From positions 4,101,001-4,165,000 of the forward strand of contig JAPVLO010000073.1 of NCBI GenBank assembly GCA_027257055.1: a DNA stretch of 64,000 nt. Reading direction: 5' to 3'. The notes beneath the pieces are model-generated. The model ran no database searches and was not told the DNA's origin. It saw only the letters and a program-made list of their open reading frames with translations. The stretch's first letter is position 1; each line of letters starts with the position of its first letter. The position numbers were made by a program, and so were the translations under genes. Source of the stretch: Cephalopachus bancanus. Its lineage: Eukaryota > Chordata > Mammalia > Primates > Tarsiidae. Shown one piece after another: positions 47,948 to 61,202 of the stretch.

Positions 47948-48679
47948 TGGATGGTAAAGATTTTGTATATATATATGTATATATATAAATCTAAAATATC
48001 ATATATATCAAATATGCATCTATACACAATAACAGCTTTAAAAGGAAGAAAATTTACTTCAATATGCACTGGTATGATACAACTATACTACATTTTTATT
48101 GCTACATAATGTGAATTTGGTCAACTAAAATAAATGTGCTAATACCCAGCTCTTTCCATTAGCTTGATCCAAGCCTTTATCAGCATGCAGACCCTATGTG
48201 GACCCTGGATACTAATATAGAGTCTAGAAGCTCCTGGCATTTTCAGTATGTTTCCTTAGTTCCCCTCCAAGGGCCTGCTACAAGTTTTTTTTTTCCTCTT
48301 GAGCTTCTGAATTCTTTTGTCACATATCATAGTTACCATTTTCATTTTATTTCATGTATATATTTAACATATTGAGATACATGATGAAATTCCAACATTT
48401 TTTGGAACCTTGATCAATCTGAGGTCCCCAGTCAAATCCTGTGATTACATGATTGGGAACTCACAGGATGGAGGAGATTGTTTTGATTCTACCACATCTT
48501 CCAACATTTTAAACATTTATTCAGTTTTAATTGTTACAAAATAAATCACCAGATGACAATGGGAGTTTCTACTACCCAAAACAAAAGGATAAAACTTTAA
48601 AAGTTGTCTGGAGAGGTAATCATTTTTCTGCATTTTATAAAGAAAGTTTAGAAAGTATTTAAACATATTTAAATAATGT

Positions 48680-49065
48680 CTGGAAGGGGAGACTGCCTCC
48701 AATTCATGTTCCCCATTGTTCTGGGCACATGGCTAATCTTTTTTCCTAGCCTCTCCTTCCGGTTAGGTTCAGCCATGCATCCCTATTCTCGTGGAAAGAA
48801 TGAAAGCAAGAATTATTCTGCCACTTCTGGGCCTGGGCCTTAAGACTTGGGTGTGCCCCTCTATACTTTCTGTTTTGCACTTGGCAGCAACCCAGCTTTG
48901 ACCACAGCTGAGAAAAATATCTTACTGGATGCTGGAGAAACCAAACAGAAGGAATCTGCATGGCAGCAGGGAGCAGAGCCTCTCATTGACCTGGAATGCT
49001 CATCTCCTACTGTTCCATAAGAAATTAACTTTTATCCTATTTAAGCCACAGAATTAATGCTGGAA
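48680..49065 (+). repeat. Possible LTR-type ancient repeat, family unresolved
   Basis: 'ccttccggttaggttcagcc', 'tctgccacttctgggcctgg' and 'aagaaattaacttttatcct' followed by 'atttaagccacagaa' follow the order of a familiar mammalian LTR-like repeat. I cannot assign the name or edges reliably. Confidence 0.35.
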
Positions 49066-49649
49066 CTCTTCATAAAACATTAATAGCTTCTATCAAGGCC
49101 TATTAACAACTACGGGCAGTGAATATACACACAAGATATGTGAACGACTCCCTAGCCCAAATAACTCAAAACACACCAAAATCACAAGAAAGAAATGTTT
49201 AAGTGATGGTCTGCTACTAAGGTAAACAATCTATTAGTAGCATATAAACTATTTATTAGTAGCAGTAGAAAGACTGCTGCCAAATCCTCAGCCTGTGGTG
49301 GAGTTTAAAAAGTCGACAGGCTTTACCTTGAAAAATCTGATTATTAATGTGTTATAATAAAGGTGTCATGGAGTTTTATAGAAGTATCCATCCTTGCCTT
49401 ACTTTGCTGTTCGAACACCTTTATATAAAATTCTATCAAATTTCCATTCTTACCATGGCTAGAAGGATTTCAGAGCGACAGACATCCCTGTTTGTTCAGG
49501 ATTTAAGGGACCCTGGAATAAGGAATGTTTAATTTTAAAAGCAGTACAGTCCCAGGCAATCTAGTATGAGCTGGTCACTCTTATATCTGAAGCAATTTGT
49601 AACATCTACAGCTTTCCACAAAAAAGAAAAACTGTCAACAATGAATGGT
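49066..49649. other. Intronic, no recognisable gene or repeat
   Basis: Contains a short partial repetition around 49,230-49,270 ('attagtagca'). Nothing else is recognised. Confidence 0.4.
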
Positions 49650-49800
49650 GGAAAACGTGCAGATTTGGAACAAGACAAACCAGTATTTGACTCTAGAGTC
49701 AGTATTTCCCAGTTCCGTGGTCTTGAGAAAGTCACTTCACCCCCTCCCCATCCCTTGCATTAAGACCTTCACTTGTAGGTTGAGAGGAAAAGAAAGATGT
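49650..49800 (+). repeat. MIR SINE fragment
   Basis: 'cgtggtcttgagaaagtcac' with 'ttcaccccctcccc' and the following segment matches the plus-strand MIR core around 'cttgggcaagtcacttaac'. Confidence 0.55.
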
Positions 49801-50816
49801 TCCCGTGTATAGGAAGACTTGACTTTTCTAGGCCCTTTCCTTTGTTTTCCTCTTTCCTTACTCTCTTCTACATATTTTTCCCCATTTCTTTCTAATTTGC
49901 CATTTGGCTTTTATTTTTTTATTCTGTATTACTGTATTTTGTGTCCACAAGTCAGTCCAAAACCTTTTTGCAAATAGTTGTTTTTCAAAATTAATACATA
50001 AATATGACCATGCATTTTTCAGAAGAATTAAAATTTGATGGAAAAATAAATTCAAATATAGAGATATTAAAAGAATGCAATCAGCATTTTCTTTTAATAC
50101 CTGCATGTACTACTAAAAGTTTCCAAGTAGTAAACCTATGAAGAACAAAAATCCCTACTATATTCTCTCCAAGTGTAGCTTTTCCCTAATGCTTGTTATC
50201 CAGAGAAGTAAACTAGAAACTAGGATGTACAATAGCTGACATAATGTAAAGCCAAATTTGTCATTCATTTAAGGACAAAAACAAGCAATAGAGACCACAA
50301 TTTAAGACCTCCCATTAAGAAGCATGCGGTACTCTTAGGTATCAACTTAATAGATATTCACAAAGTTGGATACATTCAGAACTGCTCTCATATTGATGTA
50401 AGTCTTAAACCCAGTCCTGCCTTTGGGTTCCTCCTCTGTGTGATTCAGGCTCTCCGATAAGGCAAGGATACAGGTCAAAAAGGCTGAAATCAAGAACTCT
50501 GATCTAATATAAACACCTGTGACAGGAGTTGATTGTTGAAATGTGAAGCTAGCTAAGTAAAGGCAAGAACAGGGGCACCACTCCATTCTAACCTGAAAAC
50601 TCGGCGGTCAGCATTAAACAGCAGCGAAGCCAAACTATCATCAGTTCTTGGGATACAGATTATTTGTATACTTAAGATAGAGTCTTAGGAAACTCTGCAG
50701 AAGCCTGTTCATATACTGGTATAATGGACCTCGTAAAACATTCAGTAGTTCCTACAATAAAGCAATAAGCTCCGTTCTAACTGGCTCAAGCGAAAGCCAA
50801 CTGGAAAAAGCCGGGG
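49801..50816. other. Intronic, no recognisable gene or repeat
   Basis: AT-rich sequence with no recognised feature. Confidence 0.4.
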
Positions 50817-51112
50817 GTTTTTTGGGTTTTTTTGTTTTGTTTTTTTGAGTTGGAGTCACTCTGTCGCCCAGACTGGAGTGCAGTGGCCGCTCCCGGCCAC
50901 CACAGCGTCGATCTGCTGGGCTCCAGCAATACTTCCGCCTCAGCCTTCCAAGTAGCCAGAACTACAGGCATGTGCTACCACGCCCGGCTGATTTTTTTTT
51001 TGATTTATGGTAGAGATGAGGTCTCGCTGCCCAGAGACCCGTGGGCTCAGGCAATCCACTCACCTCAGCTTCCCAAAGGCGCAGGATTACAGGCTGAGCC
51101 ACCGAGCCCGGC
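50817..51112 (-). mobile_element. Young-type Alu
   Basis: The plus strand shows a T/G-rich run, 'tcactctgtcgcccagactg', then the remodelled right arm inverted (gtggccgctcccggccac), and ends 'gagccaccgagcccggc'. Both arms are complete. Confidence 0.95.
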
Positions 51113-54100
51113 TAAAGGCAGTCTTATTAAAAGCTATTTTTACCTGCAAGGAGCACAACCATAGCCAGCAACACGCAAATAAATTTTGCTGTTGTGTAAT
51201 TCAGAAAAGCACTTGCCTCTGTACAGACACATTTCAAAAAGTCATCCTTGTAGGAGTGCTCACCTTGGTGAGTAGGGGTAGGGTTGGAGTCCAGCCCCTA
51301 CTTGCGTTGGCAATTCACAGATGTACAAATACAAGCAACAGGCACGGTAGCCAGTAATGTGGGACCACTAAAGTTCAGAGCATCATGTAAATTAGCTGAA
51401 CTTCAGTAGCCAAATTACTTGTCACAGTCTAAATTTTGATTAAAATGCTGGGAAATGGAATGGGAAATACTAAGAAGGAGAAGGAGAACCGCTAAAGTCT
51501 GAAACCCGGAACTCAAGTGTCGCCTGTACTCACTGCCCATTAGTTCAGACAACTCACTCACGAGGGGAAACACCTGGGGAAGGAGCAGCAACCAGGTCAA
51601 GCTTTGACACCCACAGTAGGTAAAGCCAGTGACAGGAAACCACTAAATTGAGAGTCAAGGAGATAGGGACAGCCCAGAGCTCAAAAACAAAAGTGGCAAA
51701 GCAAGTGACCGTGTCAAAGATAATTATGTGACACAACTTTGGGTTACAGTTGCCAGAAAATGAAGTCCTCCAGCGTTACCTCAAATAAATGAATGAATAA
51801 ATAAATATAAATAAAGATATTGATAAGCAATTAACAAAAATGTTAAAGAAATTGTATTGCTAGCAAAATCCCTAGCCTAAAAAATTAAAGGCTTGTAACT
51901 ACTATTCTACCCCAAGGCAATCCCTGAATCTAAGTCCTTGTTAAAAACAAAAAAAGAACTGCCAAGGCCCTTCTCCAAGGGACTGCTCCCTGAAGCTCTT
52001 CTCAGAGATGGCCATGAAGGATACCAAACAAAGGAGATTTATTAGCAGATAATCCTGCAGTAAACAAATTCATTGGCCACAAAGTACAAGCCAAAGTCTG
52101 GAAAGAAACTCAGGAACGAGATACTTATGACAGTGCCTGACTATATCACCCTTTGTAGCATCCCTAACCAGAGGAATATAATATATTTCCTAGACCAGCA
52201 CTGTATCTCAGCGTTTACACTGTGGCTTTCCCATACTTCGTTCACTATTATACAGATATGTGTTAAGACATATGTCGTAGGAGTATGCGGAGCTACAGTC
52301 ACATTTGATCTTTGTTTCTGAATCAGTCCAGAGGAAGAATAAATGTCACCTGGAGGTCTTTGCAACAACATGACACTCGCTCTACGTGAATCATCTGAAT
52401 GATTTGTCTCTCACTGGGGAGAGTTGAAACACACAGATGTTTGTGTGAGGGATATCTGGATAACTTATTAGAAACATTGTGAAATTATATGTGTGTGAAT
52501 GAAAAGTATCTGTGTATATACACACATGTAAATGTGTACTGGTCAGCCCAAAACAGGATCATAGTACACATGTACTCTTGGTCTATCCAACATCGGTGCT
52601 TTCTCTGGTAGCAGTATAGATATTAATGAGAATGGGACCTTGAAATACTGACATAAACCCTTCACAAAAATAACATAATTTTAGTTATATACATTTTGTA
52701 CACAGAGCTTGACAACACTGGGCATTTGCTGACTTGCCTGGATTATATCATGTTCTTTAAGGACAAGATCCCATATTCTTAGAATTCCATCAACCTTATC
52801 AGACACATATATGCTGACAAAGAGTGCTGTATGATGTTCAGCACCCAGTGGACACCCAGTGAAAATTAACTGATGATGAATTATACTAGCTTTTAAGCTG
52901 TCACTTGATCCCAGCATATAACAACCTTCCTGAATAAATCAAGCAACAGTTTGGTATTCAATACCATTATAAACTTCATCCTTCACCTTCATGAGTCTAG
53001 GGAATTGCTGTAAAAGTGTAATATGAGGATGGTGGAACTATAGCAAGGATCCAAGAGATTCTCTCTGTTGTAACAAGGGAATTAAAGATTTAGTTTCAGA
53101 TATCATACTGTGTATAGAGAAATGCATCAAAAATACTAGTTATGTAACCTTTCTGAAAATTGCATAAGAAAAGTCAAAACCAAATTATATATCTAAAAGT
53201 TTTTTTCTCTCTCTCTCCTTGTAATAAGTAAATCTAACTTAATGTACAAGTGAAACTGGTATCTCCTTGAGATGAGAGCACTGGAAATGCAAATGGAATT
53301 CCAGTGAGGAGGCATGGATTTAGGTAGAGGAATTCACAGACTGCTAACTGAAGATTTAAAAAGTAAATGTATATTTGGTAGCTGATACAAGGTAAGTGAG
53401 AAGAAAAGGAAATTCCATTATCATGAATTCCCCAGAGCTTTCATAACACTCATAACCCTCAAAGTTCATTGGTGAGTCATTGTTAATACAAGGGCATCCA
53501 TAAATTCCCTTAAGATATGGACAGAGACAAGGAAACCTCTGTGCTTTATTATAATGACAGTTCTTATTATAGATGATGCTTTCTCGGACATAATTTGAAA
53601 TTTTAGGACTGCAAACAAAGTTCTAAGAATTGACTTAGGAAAAGACTGGGATGGTCCTAATTATTATGTTTAATCCATATAGAAGATCCTGGTGAGTTTC
53701 ATCCATAAAAAAGTAATGAACCAGCTGCTCATCTCAGATAGCCTAACAACAATACTCAGCAATATTCAGAAAACAGGGCAACCAAGTTTTCAAGCCTACA
53801 GAAGTAGAGTCACACATAAGAATTTTAAATTCTTTTTACATGTGAACTATATATTGTAGCTTAAACATAATGGAAATGTTTCAATACGTACATATTGTAC
53901 AAATGATACTATTTTCTCATTACTTTCATGTCGTCTTCTCCTGAGATTAATATTTTGTCCATTTTATAGGAATGCTTTAATTTTTTGGAGACTGATTTGG
54001 GAAATGTGCATTTTAGATTCTTGTCTTCATCAAAGTAGCAAGACAAATTTAACCTATGTGGAAATAAAATGTCACTTAAAATGCAAGCACCAACAAATGG

Positions 54101-54239
54101 CTAAACACAGAGGGACAAAATCATTAACCACACTTAAAGAGTAACATGATGAAGACCATTTACAAATGTTCCTTTCTTTAATTTTGCCATTAAAACCCAC
54201 TAAAGTTGTCAAGAGAACTCTGGCTGCAAACTGACTTCA
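51113..54239. other. Repeat-poor intronic block of about 3.1 kb
   Basis: Nothing definite is recognised apart from an (AAAT)n-like run near 51,785-51,820. A segment at about 52,730-52,860 weakly resembles an L2 or MIR tail. No gene is supported. Confidence 0.35.
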
Positions 54240-54335
54240 TTAGTGTTCTAGGAATAAGGGATATTACAGTGAATGAATATACAAAGACCTCACCTTCACA
54301 GAGTTTATAAGAATTTATCATTTCACATAACAAGA
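54240..54335 (-). repeat. L2-type ancient fragment
   Basis: 'gttctaggaataagggatat', 'agtgaatgaatatacaaaga' and 'cctcaccttcacagagttta' follow the inverted L2 tail. Confidence 0.5.
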
Positions 54336-55039
54336 AACTCAAAAATAGGGCAGCTTAGTATTATTAATTTCACAACTTAATATCATTGAAGACAAAAGTT
54401 CTATATTGTCACAATCATCTCCAGCATGTAAACTTCCTAATCTGACTGTTGTCCTCATAGTTATAGAACTCAATGATGCAGCTCCAAGTATTTCATCCAG
54501 GATTGATATCAACTCCTAAAAGAGCAGGGAACTTTTTCTTAATGTCTGTTTTTAAAAAATTATTTTAAGACCTTTTCCCAGAATCCCTCCAGGAGATGTC
54601 CTCTCACATCTCGTTAGTCAGCACTGGGTCACATGCTGATCTCAAAACCTATACTTTCAAGGGGAGAAAGATGGTCATGATTGGCTGAGACTCAGAATTT
54701 ATTTCCCCTGACTTTCGACATCTGAACACAATCTGTGATCTCTTAAAGTAAGTGAATGTTCAGAGGGCGATCAACAGTTTCAACTGAACCCACACTTTAA
54801 AAAAAAAGCACAGAAAAGTATTGGGAATAATATATAACACTCAGAAATAAACCAGCATAAAAAAGTTGAGTTTTTTATATGTTTGCTTTAAGTAGGTATA
54901 TTTAAATTTTTAAAAAAGAACAAAAACACGTTCTTGAATGACTGAATATTAGCATATCCACTCCTTAACTTCAATAAAAAGCTAAATTCTGTCCCATAAA
55001 AATGTCCTAAAATACTGTTCTGTAAATTGTCCTAACTAC
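54336..55039. other. Intronic, no recognisable gene or repeat
   Basis: AT-rich sequence with no recognised feature. Confidence 0.4.
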
Positions 55040-55205
55040 TGCTACTAGCACTGCTTCCCAGATACAATTATTCCACACACTCCTGGGGCCTACCCCTGTT
55101 CGATTGCATCAAAAACTTCCAGGGAGTGAGTCTCAGAAAGAGCAGATGAAAAAAAAAATTTTTCCAGGTGATCCTGGTAATCAGATTTGAAACTACTACT
55201 CTAAA
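55040..55205 (+). repeat. hAT (MER5-like) DNA transposon fragment
   Basis: 'ctcctggggcctacccctgt', 'cttccagggagtgagtctca' and 'ccaggtgatcctggtaatca', followed by 'gatttgaaactactactcta', match the order and ending of MER5-type elements. Confidence 0.65.
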
Positions 55206-55735
55206 GTAAAATGTTACACTGCAAATACTCACTTAGTATTTTATTATAGTGTGTAGTGACCCATTCATCTTGATATATTGTTGGTGGGGAACTGTAGTCA
55301 TGTGGATTTGTAAAATTCCATGATTACAGATTCATCTAGGACTCATCAGCCTGAAGTGCAGGTGGGCACATCAAAAATCTTATCTTGGTAGTAAGTTCCT
55401 CCAAATAGGGAAAATAAACATAATGAAATGTTATCACCCAGTTTGGTATTTTTCCCCACTAAGACATCAGAGTGAGCACAAGGAGAGCAGGCCCTTCCAA
55501 TCATAAATCAGACACTTAAAAGGACTAATTTTGTTACAACAAATAAATATCTTACTAAAACTGAGTTTAATTTCTAAATGTGTTCAAACAATTGCTTTCA
55601 TTGATAACATTCCGAAATATAGTCAACTCTTATTTTCAATGACAATAACATTTGGCAAATATATGAAACGCTAAAGTAACTTTAAATAAAACTATAGATT
55701 TTTGTTTTAAACATTCTTTTTAGAAATAGCATCCT
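55206..55735. other. Intronic, no recognisable gene or repeat
   Basis: AT-rich sequence with no recognised feature. Confidence 0.4.
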
Positions 55736-56026
55736 GGCCATGCATGGTGGCTCAAACCTGTAATCCCAGCACTTTGGGAGGCTAAGGTGAGTGGATTGCC
55801 TGAGTTCCCAGTTGGAGAACAGCCAGGGCAGCTTGGCCAGACCTCATCGCTAGAATGAAAATCAAAAAACTAGCTGGGAGTGGTAGCACAGGCCTGTAGT
55901 TCTGGCTACTTGGAAGCCTGAGGAGGAAGGATCAACTAAGCCCAGCAGGTTGACGCTGGGGTGGCAGGTGCATTCCAGCCTGGGCGAGGGAGTAAAACTC
56001 CAATAGGAAGGAAGGAAGGAAGGGAG
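55736..56026 (+). mobile_element. Alu SINE, older type, with (GGAA)n tail
   Basis: Starts ggccatgcatggtggctc. The right arm is shortened, and the tail has become a (GGAA)n run at about 56,007-56,025 instead of poly(A). Confidence 0.92.
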
Positions 56027-56035
56027 GGCAGGCAT

Positions 56036-56332
56036 TCTTTGGCCACAGTGGCTCAAGCCTGCAATCCCAGCCCTTTGGGAGGCTGAAGATTGCCTGAGTC
56101 TGGGATTCGAGACCAGCCTGGGCAACTTGGTGAGACCTTGTCTCTACAATAAATTAAAAAATTAGTGAAGTGTGGTAGTGTGTGCCTGTAATTACAGCTA
56201 CTTGGAAGGTTGAAGCAGAAGGATCGCCTGAGCCTAGCAGGCCAAGGCTGTGGTGGTTGTGAGCGTGCCACTGCACTCTGCACTCCAGTCTGGGCAACAT
56301 AGTGAGACTCTGACTCAAAAAAAAAAAAAAAA
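56036..56332 (+). mobile_element. Alu SINE directly after the previous Alu
   Basis: Starts tggccacagtggctcaagcc and ends in a pure A tail. The right arm has the intermediate form 'ggttgtgagcgtgccactgc'. The two Alus are in tandem, same orientation, separated by about 10 bases. Confidence 0.94.
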
Positions 56333-56559
56333 GAAACAGTATCTTTCAGAGTACTGCATATATAAATATAAAAAATCTAAATCTGAAGCAATATTGCATG
56401 CAGGTGTGTTGTTCCATTTTTGTGTTTAATACATTTTAATCAAAGTACTCTTTTGAGGAAAAACAACAACAAAACTAAGAAGAAATGTCAGAAAACAAGG
56501 ATAAAATGGGAGAAAAAAAGTGAAACAAAAAAGTAGGGAAAGATGCAACAGAATGAGAG

Positions 56560-56940
56560 ATAAAGACAACTCATTCTACTAAGCAGTCATAACCAAGAAC
56601 AAAATCACATCTTTTGCAACAACATAGATGCAACCATCATTCTAAGTGAACTGTCAACAAAACAAAAATATGAATACTTCACGTTCTCACTCATAAGTGG
56701 GCACTAAACATTGGGAACACGGATGCAAGTATGGGAACAACAAATGCTGGGCACTGCTGAGGGAAAGGGAAGGGGAATAAGAGACACCAAACCACCCATT
56801 AGGTACCATCCCCACCACTGGGCCGGGGATGAAGGGGAACTCATCAGAAGCCCAAACCTCGTCCTCACATTATATACTTATGTAGCAAATCCTCACATGT
56901 ACCCCGCAATTCTAGATTCTTTTTTTAAAGATGACTCATT
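56560..56940 (+). mobile_element. L1 3' end (end of ORF2 and 3' UTR)
   Basis: 'acttcacgttctcactcata' followed by 'agtgggcactaaacattggg' and 'aacacggatgcaagtatggg' is the L1 sequence around the end of ORF2. It is followed by a G-rich stretch ('gggaaagggaaggggaataa') and a 3' end 'ctcacatgtaccccgcaatt'. 5' truncated. Confidence 0.88.
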
Positions 56941-56954
56941 CACATGCAATAAAC

Positions 56955-57045
56955 TTTTAATGAGCACCAAACAATATCCAGAAGACCATATGCTAGGTGC
57001 TGGAGGTCAGAGAGCGAATACATCTAGAAGACTATCTCAATTAAA
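56955..57045 (-). repeat. L2-type ancient fragment
   Basis: 'acttttaatgagcaccaaac' and 'gaccatatgctaggtgctgg' match the inverted L2 tail. Confidence 0.55.
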
Positions 57046-57059
57046 AAACTGGCCCATCT

Positions 57060-57790
57060 CTGCTCATCCCAAACCACCTGTTACCTACTGAATCAGTAAT
57101 CCGTTGCTGGGTCCTTTGTACACAAATATCTCAAATCCCAGCTGTGCTCTATCACCCCTCCATCTTCCTGGCCGTCATAAGTTAATTCCTCATCATTTCT
57201 TATCTAGGTTATCTTGGTCTCCTGCCCACAGCTCCCTGCCCCTAGAGTTTCTCTTCCAGCCTGTCTTCCCCATCACTACCAAAATATATTTGTAATATAT
57301 AAAAACAAAACAACATCTTTTCTATTAATGTCCTAGATGAAAGCACCAGGATATACTTATCTCCAGAATAAAATCTTAACTCGGCAGCTTTTACCAAACC
57401 CTTCACAAAATTGATTCAATCTCACACCACATCATTTTCTTTAGCTACACTGACTTTCTCCTAATTCTCAAACATATCATAATCTTTCCATGCCACCTAG
57501 CCTTGCACTTACTACTTCTTTCTTTGAAATGCCTGTCTCCACCTTTTATTTGACCACAGCACCTAGTCAATGGCCATCTACTCTCCTCTGTTAAGTGGTT
57601 TATCTGGGAAAGTGTGGCTCCCTCCTCTTGCCCCCAGAGCAAAATTTGCTAATAGATCTTCCCTCTCCACCAAACTGTATGTTCTTCCATAGTGAGAAAC
57701 ATTCCATCCACTCACGTAGTCACTCAACAAGCATTAATTAAATGTCACGTGCAAGTACCATGTACGTAAAGTGCTAATCTGAATATCTGC
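57060..57790 (+). repeat. L2 LINE 3' region
   Basis: A long pyrimidine-rich L2 3' region with 'catctctgctcatcccaaac', 'tgccacctagccttgcactt', 'actctcctctgttaagtggt' and 'ctctccaccaaactgtatgt', ending near 'gcattaattaaatgtc'. Heavily diverged. Confidence 0.6.
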
Positions 57791-58059
57791 TCCAGCTCTA
57801 AGGACAGGGGCCACCTAGAAAAATGACACAAAGAAAAGATAGAAAGAAACATTAATGTTCTCCTGTAGCTCCCCATTTTAATTATTTAAACAAAATCTTA
57901 ATAAGTACATACGGCTTACCTAGAAAAGTAAATTAACTAAATGTAAGTGCAACTGCCTTTCTCTGCATGTCCCTGATATAATCTGATTTTTTTCTGCTTT
58001 ACCATAATGATTTTTAATTTTTTAAGAAAATTATACAACTTTATTTGACAATGTTTCAA
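57791..58059. other. Intronic, no recognisable gene or repeat
   Basis: AT-rich sequence with no recognised feature. Confidence 0.4.
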
Positions 58060-58190
58060 CATGGAATATATAAACTAACATAAAGAGATACATCATGTTC
58101 CTGATGAAAAAAACTCAATATCAGATGTCATATCTCCCCAATCCATAGCATATAATCTATGGATCCAATTCAACTCTGATGATTTTTAAG
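58060..58190 (+). repeat. L1 ORF2 fragment
   Basis: 'gagatacatcatgttcctga' followed by 'aactcaatatcagatgtcat' and 'ataatctatggatccaattc' matches the L1 ORF2 segment around 'aagactcaatat...gattcaatgcaatc'. Short and old. Confidence 0.6.
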
Positions 58191-58504
58191 ACTCATAGTA
58201 AGTGTCTGCATGCTCTAAACACCCATAACCATCTCATACACATAATTCATAAGGCCAATTATTACTTCTAATTCAAATGAATTGGGAAAAAGGAAACATC
58301 AAATTTATTCATCACCATAGACCTCATATTAATTTCATCAATATTTAGAAGACTATTACTCTGTATTCCAACAGTAGACAAAAACCCATAAATAATAAAT
58401 GGAGCTAATAAAAAATTGAAATAAAAAAAGACTTTAGCACTTGAAGATAAACAGAGGGTAGAAGTACCCATTATATATAAAATTATGTTTTCTTTATGTT
58501 ATGC

Positions 58505-58900
58505 ATTCTTTTACCAAATATTTATTGAACATCTACTATGTACCTGACACAGTGCCAAGACCAGTTCAATAAAGGTAAACAAAAAGACATTAAACATGTA
58601 AATAAATAAATAATAAAAGGACAGACAACTTTAAATTATGGTAACTGCCATAAAGAAAAGTACTGCAAGTAGAGAGAATAACAGGGGAAAATATTTTTCT
58701 TTGGATAGCTACGAATGGCATTTTCAACAGAGACCTGATAGGGAAGAGGCATCACAAAAGGAGTAACAGGGTCTCAGTCCAGGCTAGCAACACGTGCAAA
58801 GCCCTGCAGCAGAAATCGGCTCAGCACATTTGTTGACCTGATGGAAGACCAGGGTGGCTAAAGAATACACACCCTGTCCTCTGGATCTTATATTTATTGT
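58505..58900 (-). repeat. L2 LINE 3' region, inverted
   Basis: 'tatttattgaacatctacta', 'gcacgtgcaaagccc'-type landmark 'caacacgtgcaaagccctgc', and 'gaccagggtggctaaagaat' follow the inverted L2 order over about 400 bases. Confidence 0.65.
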
Positions 58901-59493
58901 CTACTTCAAATTATAATCATTAACAAATATCTTAGAAAAATCACAGAATGTACCTCCATAAACTCTTCCTGGCAGTATTCTTCCAGACATTGTGCATCTT
59001 TACCATATGAGCCATTACAATAATAAATTATTCATTTACAAGACCACGCTCAGTGTAACTGACCAGAAGTTGGCTTACGTATTTGCTGTGAATCATGACA
59101 CTCCCCATAAAAGTGTTCTTAGAAACTTACATAAAGGGACCATCAGCTATATATAAATGTAAAATACAACCACAATTTGGAATATTAGAAAACATTTGTA
59201 GACATCTTATACTTTAATTACTTTCCAAGAAAGAAACACATACATCCATTTCTCTGAAATGTACAATTTCACTGAAATTAAGTGAAAATTGTTTTTAGGC
59301 TAGAGAGAAAAGCATGAATGATTTGATGCTCTTTAATAATGGAACAAATGGTGAGGAGAGAATCATACTGCTGTTCTTCTGAATCTGCTCAGACTTTAGA
59401 GATGAGATTGTCTCTCTGATTTGTATTTATCTTCATATTTTATTCTAATTTCCCAAATCAGTTTCCTTTATTCAATTAAAACATAATTCTCCA
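58901..59493. other. Intronic, no recognisable gene or repeat
   Basis: AT-rich sequence with no recognised feature. Confidence 0.4.
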
Positions 59494-59670
59494 GCAGTAG
59501 CTCTCAACCTTTTCTCATCTCCACAGAGTTTATCTGAGCACCACACACCCTTTTGTAATATATTGTGTGGTTTAAAAAAAAACAGACTCCTTCTCCAGAG
59601 ATTCTCATACGTCTTGCCTTGCACACTCCACTGGAGAATCATAATTCTACTGTTGGAACCATGGATAGTT
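59494..59670. repeat. Possible hAT DNA-transposon fragment
   Basis: Starts with text like 'cagcagtagctctcaacctt', typical of hAT element ends ('cagtggttctcaa'), and closes near 'ctggagaatcataattctac'. Weak. Confidence 0.35.
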
Positions 59671-59899
59671 AGAATGCTGACCAAGAGCAATTTTTATCAT
59701 AAAGACAAACCCTTAGGGGAGAACAAAATGGGCAATTCACCAGTGAATTGAATAAGTTTATATACCTGGGGCCTTAAAAATTCCTATTAATTTCTAGTAA
59801 TTGTTTTCTATTAATATAGCCCTTCAAATCCCACATTGTGGTTTACAAATTGCAAGTGGTTACAACATACTCTCATTGATAATCAAAGATCATTTTCAA

Positions 59900-60010
59900 A
59901 AATTATAACCCTGGTTCTGCCACTAACTACCTGAATATGTTTTGACAAATTGCTTACCTCTTTTGGCCTCAATTTTTCAACTGAAAAACACAGAGGATGA
60001 AAACACTGAT
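59900..60010 (+). repeat. MIR SINE fragment
   Basis: 'cctggttctgccactaacta' and 'ttgacaaattgcttacctct' followed by 'cctcaatttttcaactg' match the MIR core in plus orientation. Confidence 0.75.
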
Positions 60011-60973
60011 CTCTAGATACCTTCCCCATCTTTAATACTGCAAGATTATGGGTCCATGATTCACTGTAGAACACAATGTAGAAAAACAACGTGTATATGA
60101 CATCATATCTAGAAAACCATCTGGAAAGAATCAATGTAAGGGCCCACTTCATTAAGGCCTTACAATTTAGAATGTAAGCCATCTAAGGAGTATCTTTTAA
60201 CATAATTATTAAAATAGTCTTCTATTTTATAGAGAAACAAGAGAAGGTGGAAGATACAACACCATCAATAGAAACAAGGTTAACCTGTGGGAGCAATAAG
60301 AGTGACTGAGCACTTTTCAGTTTGCCTACAGCCAACAGTTACTAACTGAACAGGTGTCGTATCCTTCTGCTTTCAGCCAGGTGTCAGGAGTTCAAGGCTG
60401 CTATTAGTGATGACAACAATCTGCAGGAGGTGAGACTGCTCTAACCTTTTTTTTTTTCCAAAATTAAAAAAATACTGAATGAAAGAGAAAATGAAAACAC
60501 ACATTTCTTTTCTAATTCATAATAAGTGTTTGGTTAATGACCATCACTGATCAAAAGGGAAGGAGGCTAGAACTGTGTGTGTCACAGGGGGAAAATGAGG
60601 GTGTCTCATCTTTCAAATAGTCGATTTCACTGTGTATCCTGTGTTTACTGTGACTCTCACTCCCCTGCTTACTCTGCTATGTCTTGTGCCCAGAGCAGAG
60701 AAGGGTAGTGTAGAGGAAGCTTGATGATCTAAATTTGGGGCACTTTTCTCAAATCCAAATTTCACCCCAGTTTCCAAGAGCCCTGGGATCTCCAAATCTT
60801 GAGCCGCTGGGGGTAGTCCATATGGACGTTTCAGTTCTGGCTTCACAGCACTACAGAATCAGTTATTCTGTCTCCATTTACTTACCATCTTCCAGAAAAT
60901 TATTGACATATCAGACCTACCATAATTTCCCTGTCTGTTCTCACTCTCCTTAAATGTAAGCCTTTTTTAAAAA
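60011..60973. other. Intronic, no recognisable gene or repeat
   Basis: Includes a slightly GC-richer part near 60,640-60,840 with no open frame of protein-like composition. Confidence 0.4.
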
Positions 60974-61202
60974 ATATAATTAATTGGATTGCCTGAGCCC
61001 ACGGGTTCAAGACCGCCTGGGCAGCGAGACCTCATCTCTACAATAAATAAAAAAATCAGCCGGGCGTGGTAGCGCATGCCTATAATTCCAGCTACTCGGA
61101 AGGCTGAGGTGGAAGGATCGCCGGAGCCCAGCGGGTCGAGGCTGCGGTGGCCGGGAGCGGCCACTGCACTCCAGTCTGGGCGACAGAGTGAGACTCCAAC
61201 TC

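Noticed and set aside
47855..48109. Open frame with a run of Thr-His
   Set aside because: Translation of the (AC)n microsatellite and neighbouring TA-rich DNA.
58268..58471. Minus-strand hydrophobic open frame, considered as mitochondrial insertion or receptor fragment
   Set aside because: No mitochondrial gene order or recognisable receptor motif. It lies between an L1 fragment and an L2 fragment in AT-rich DNA.
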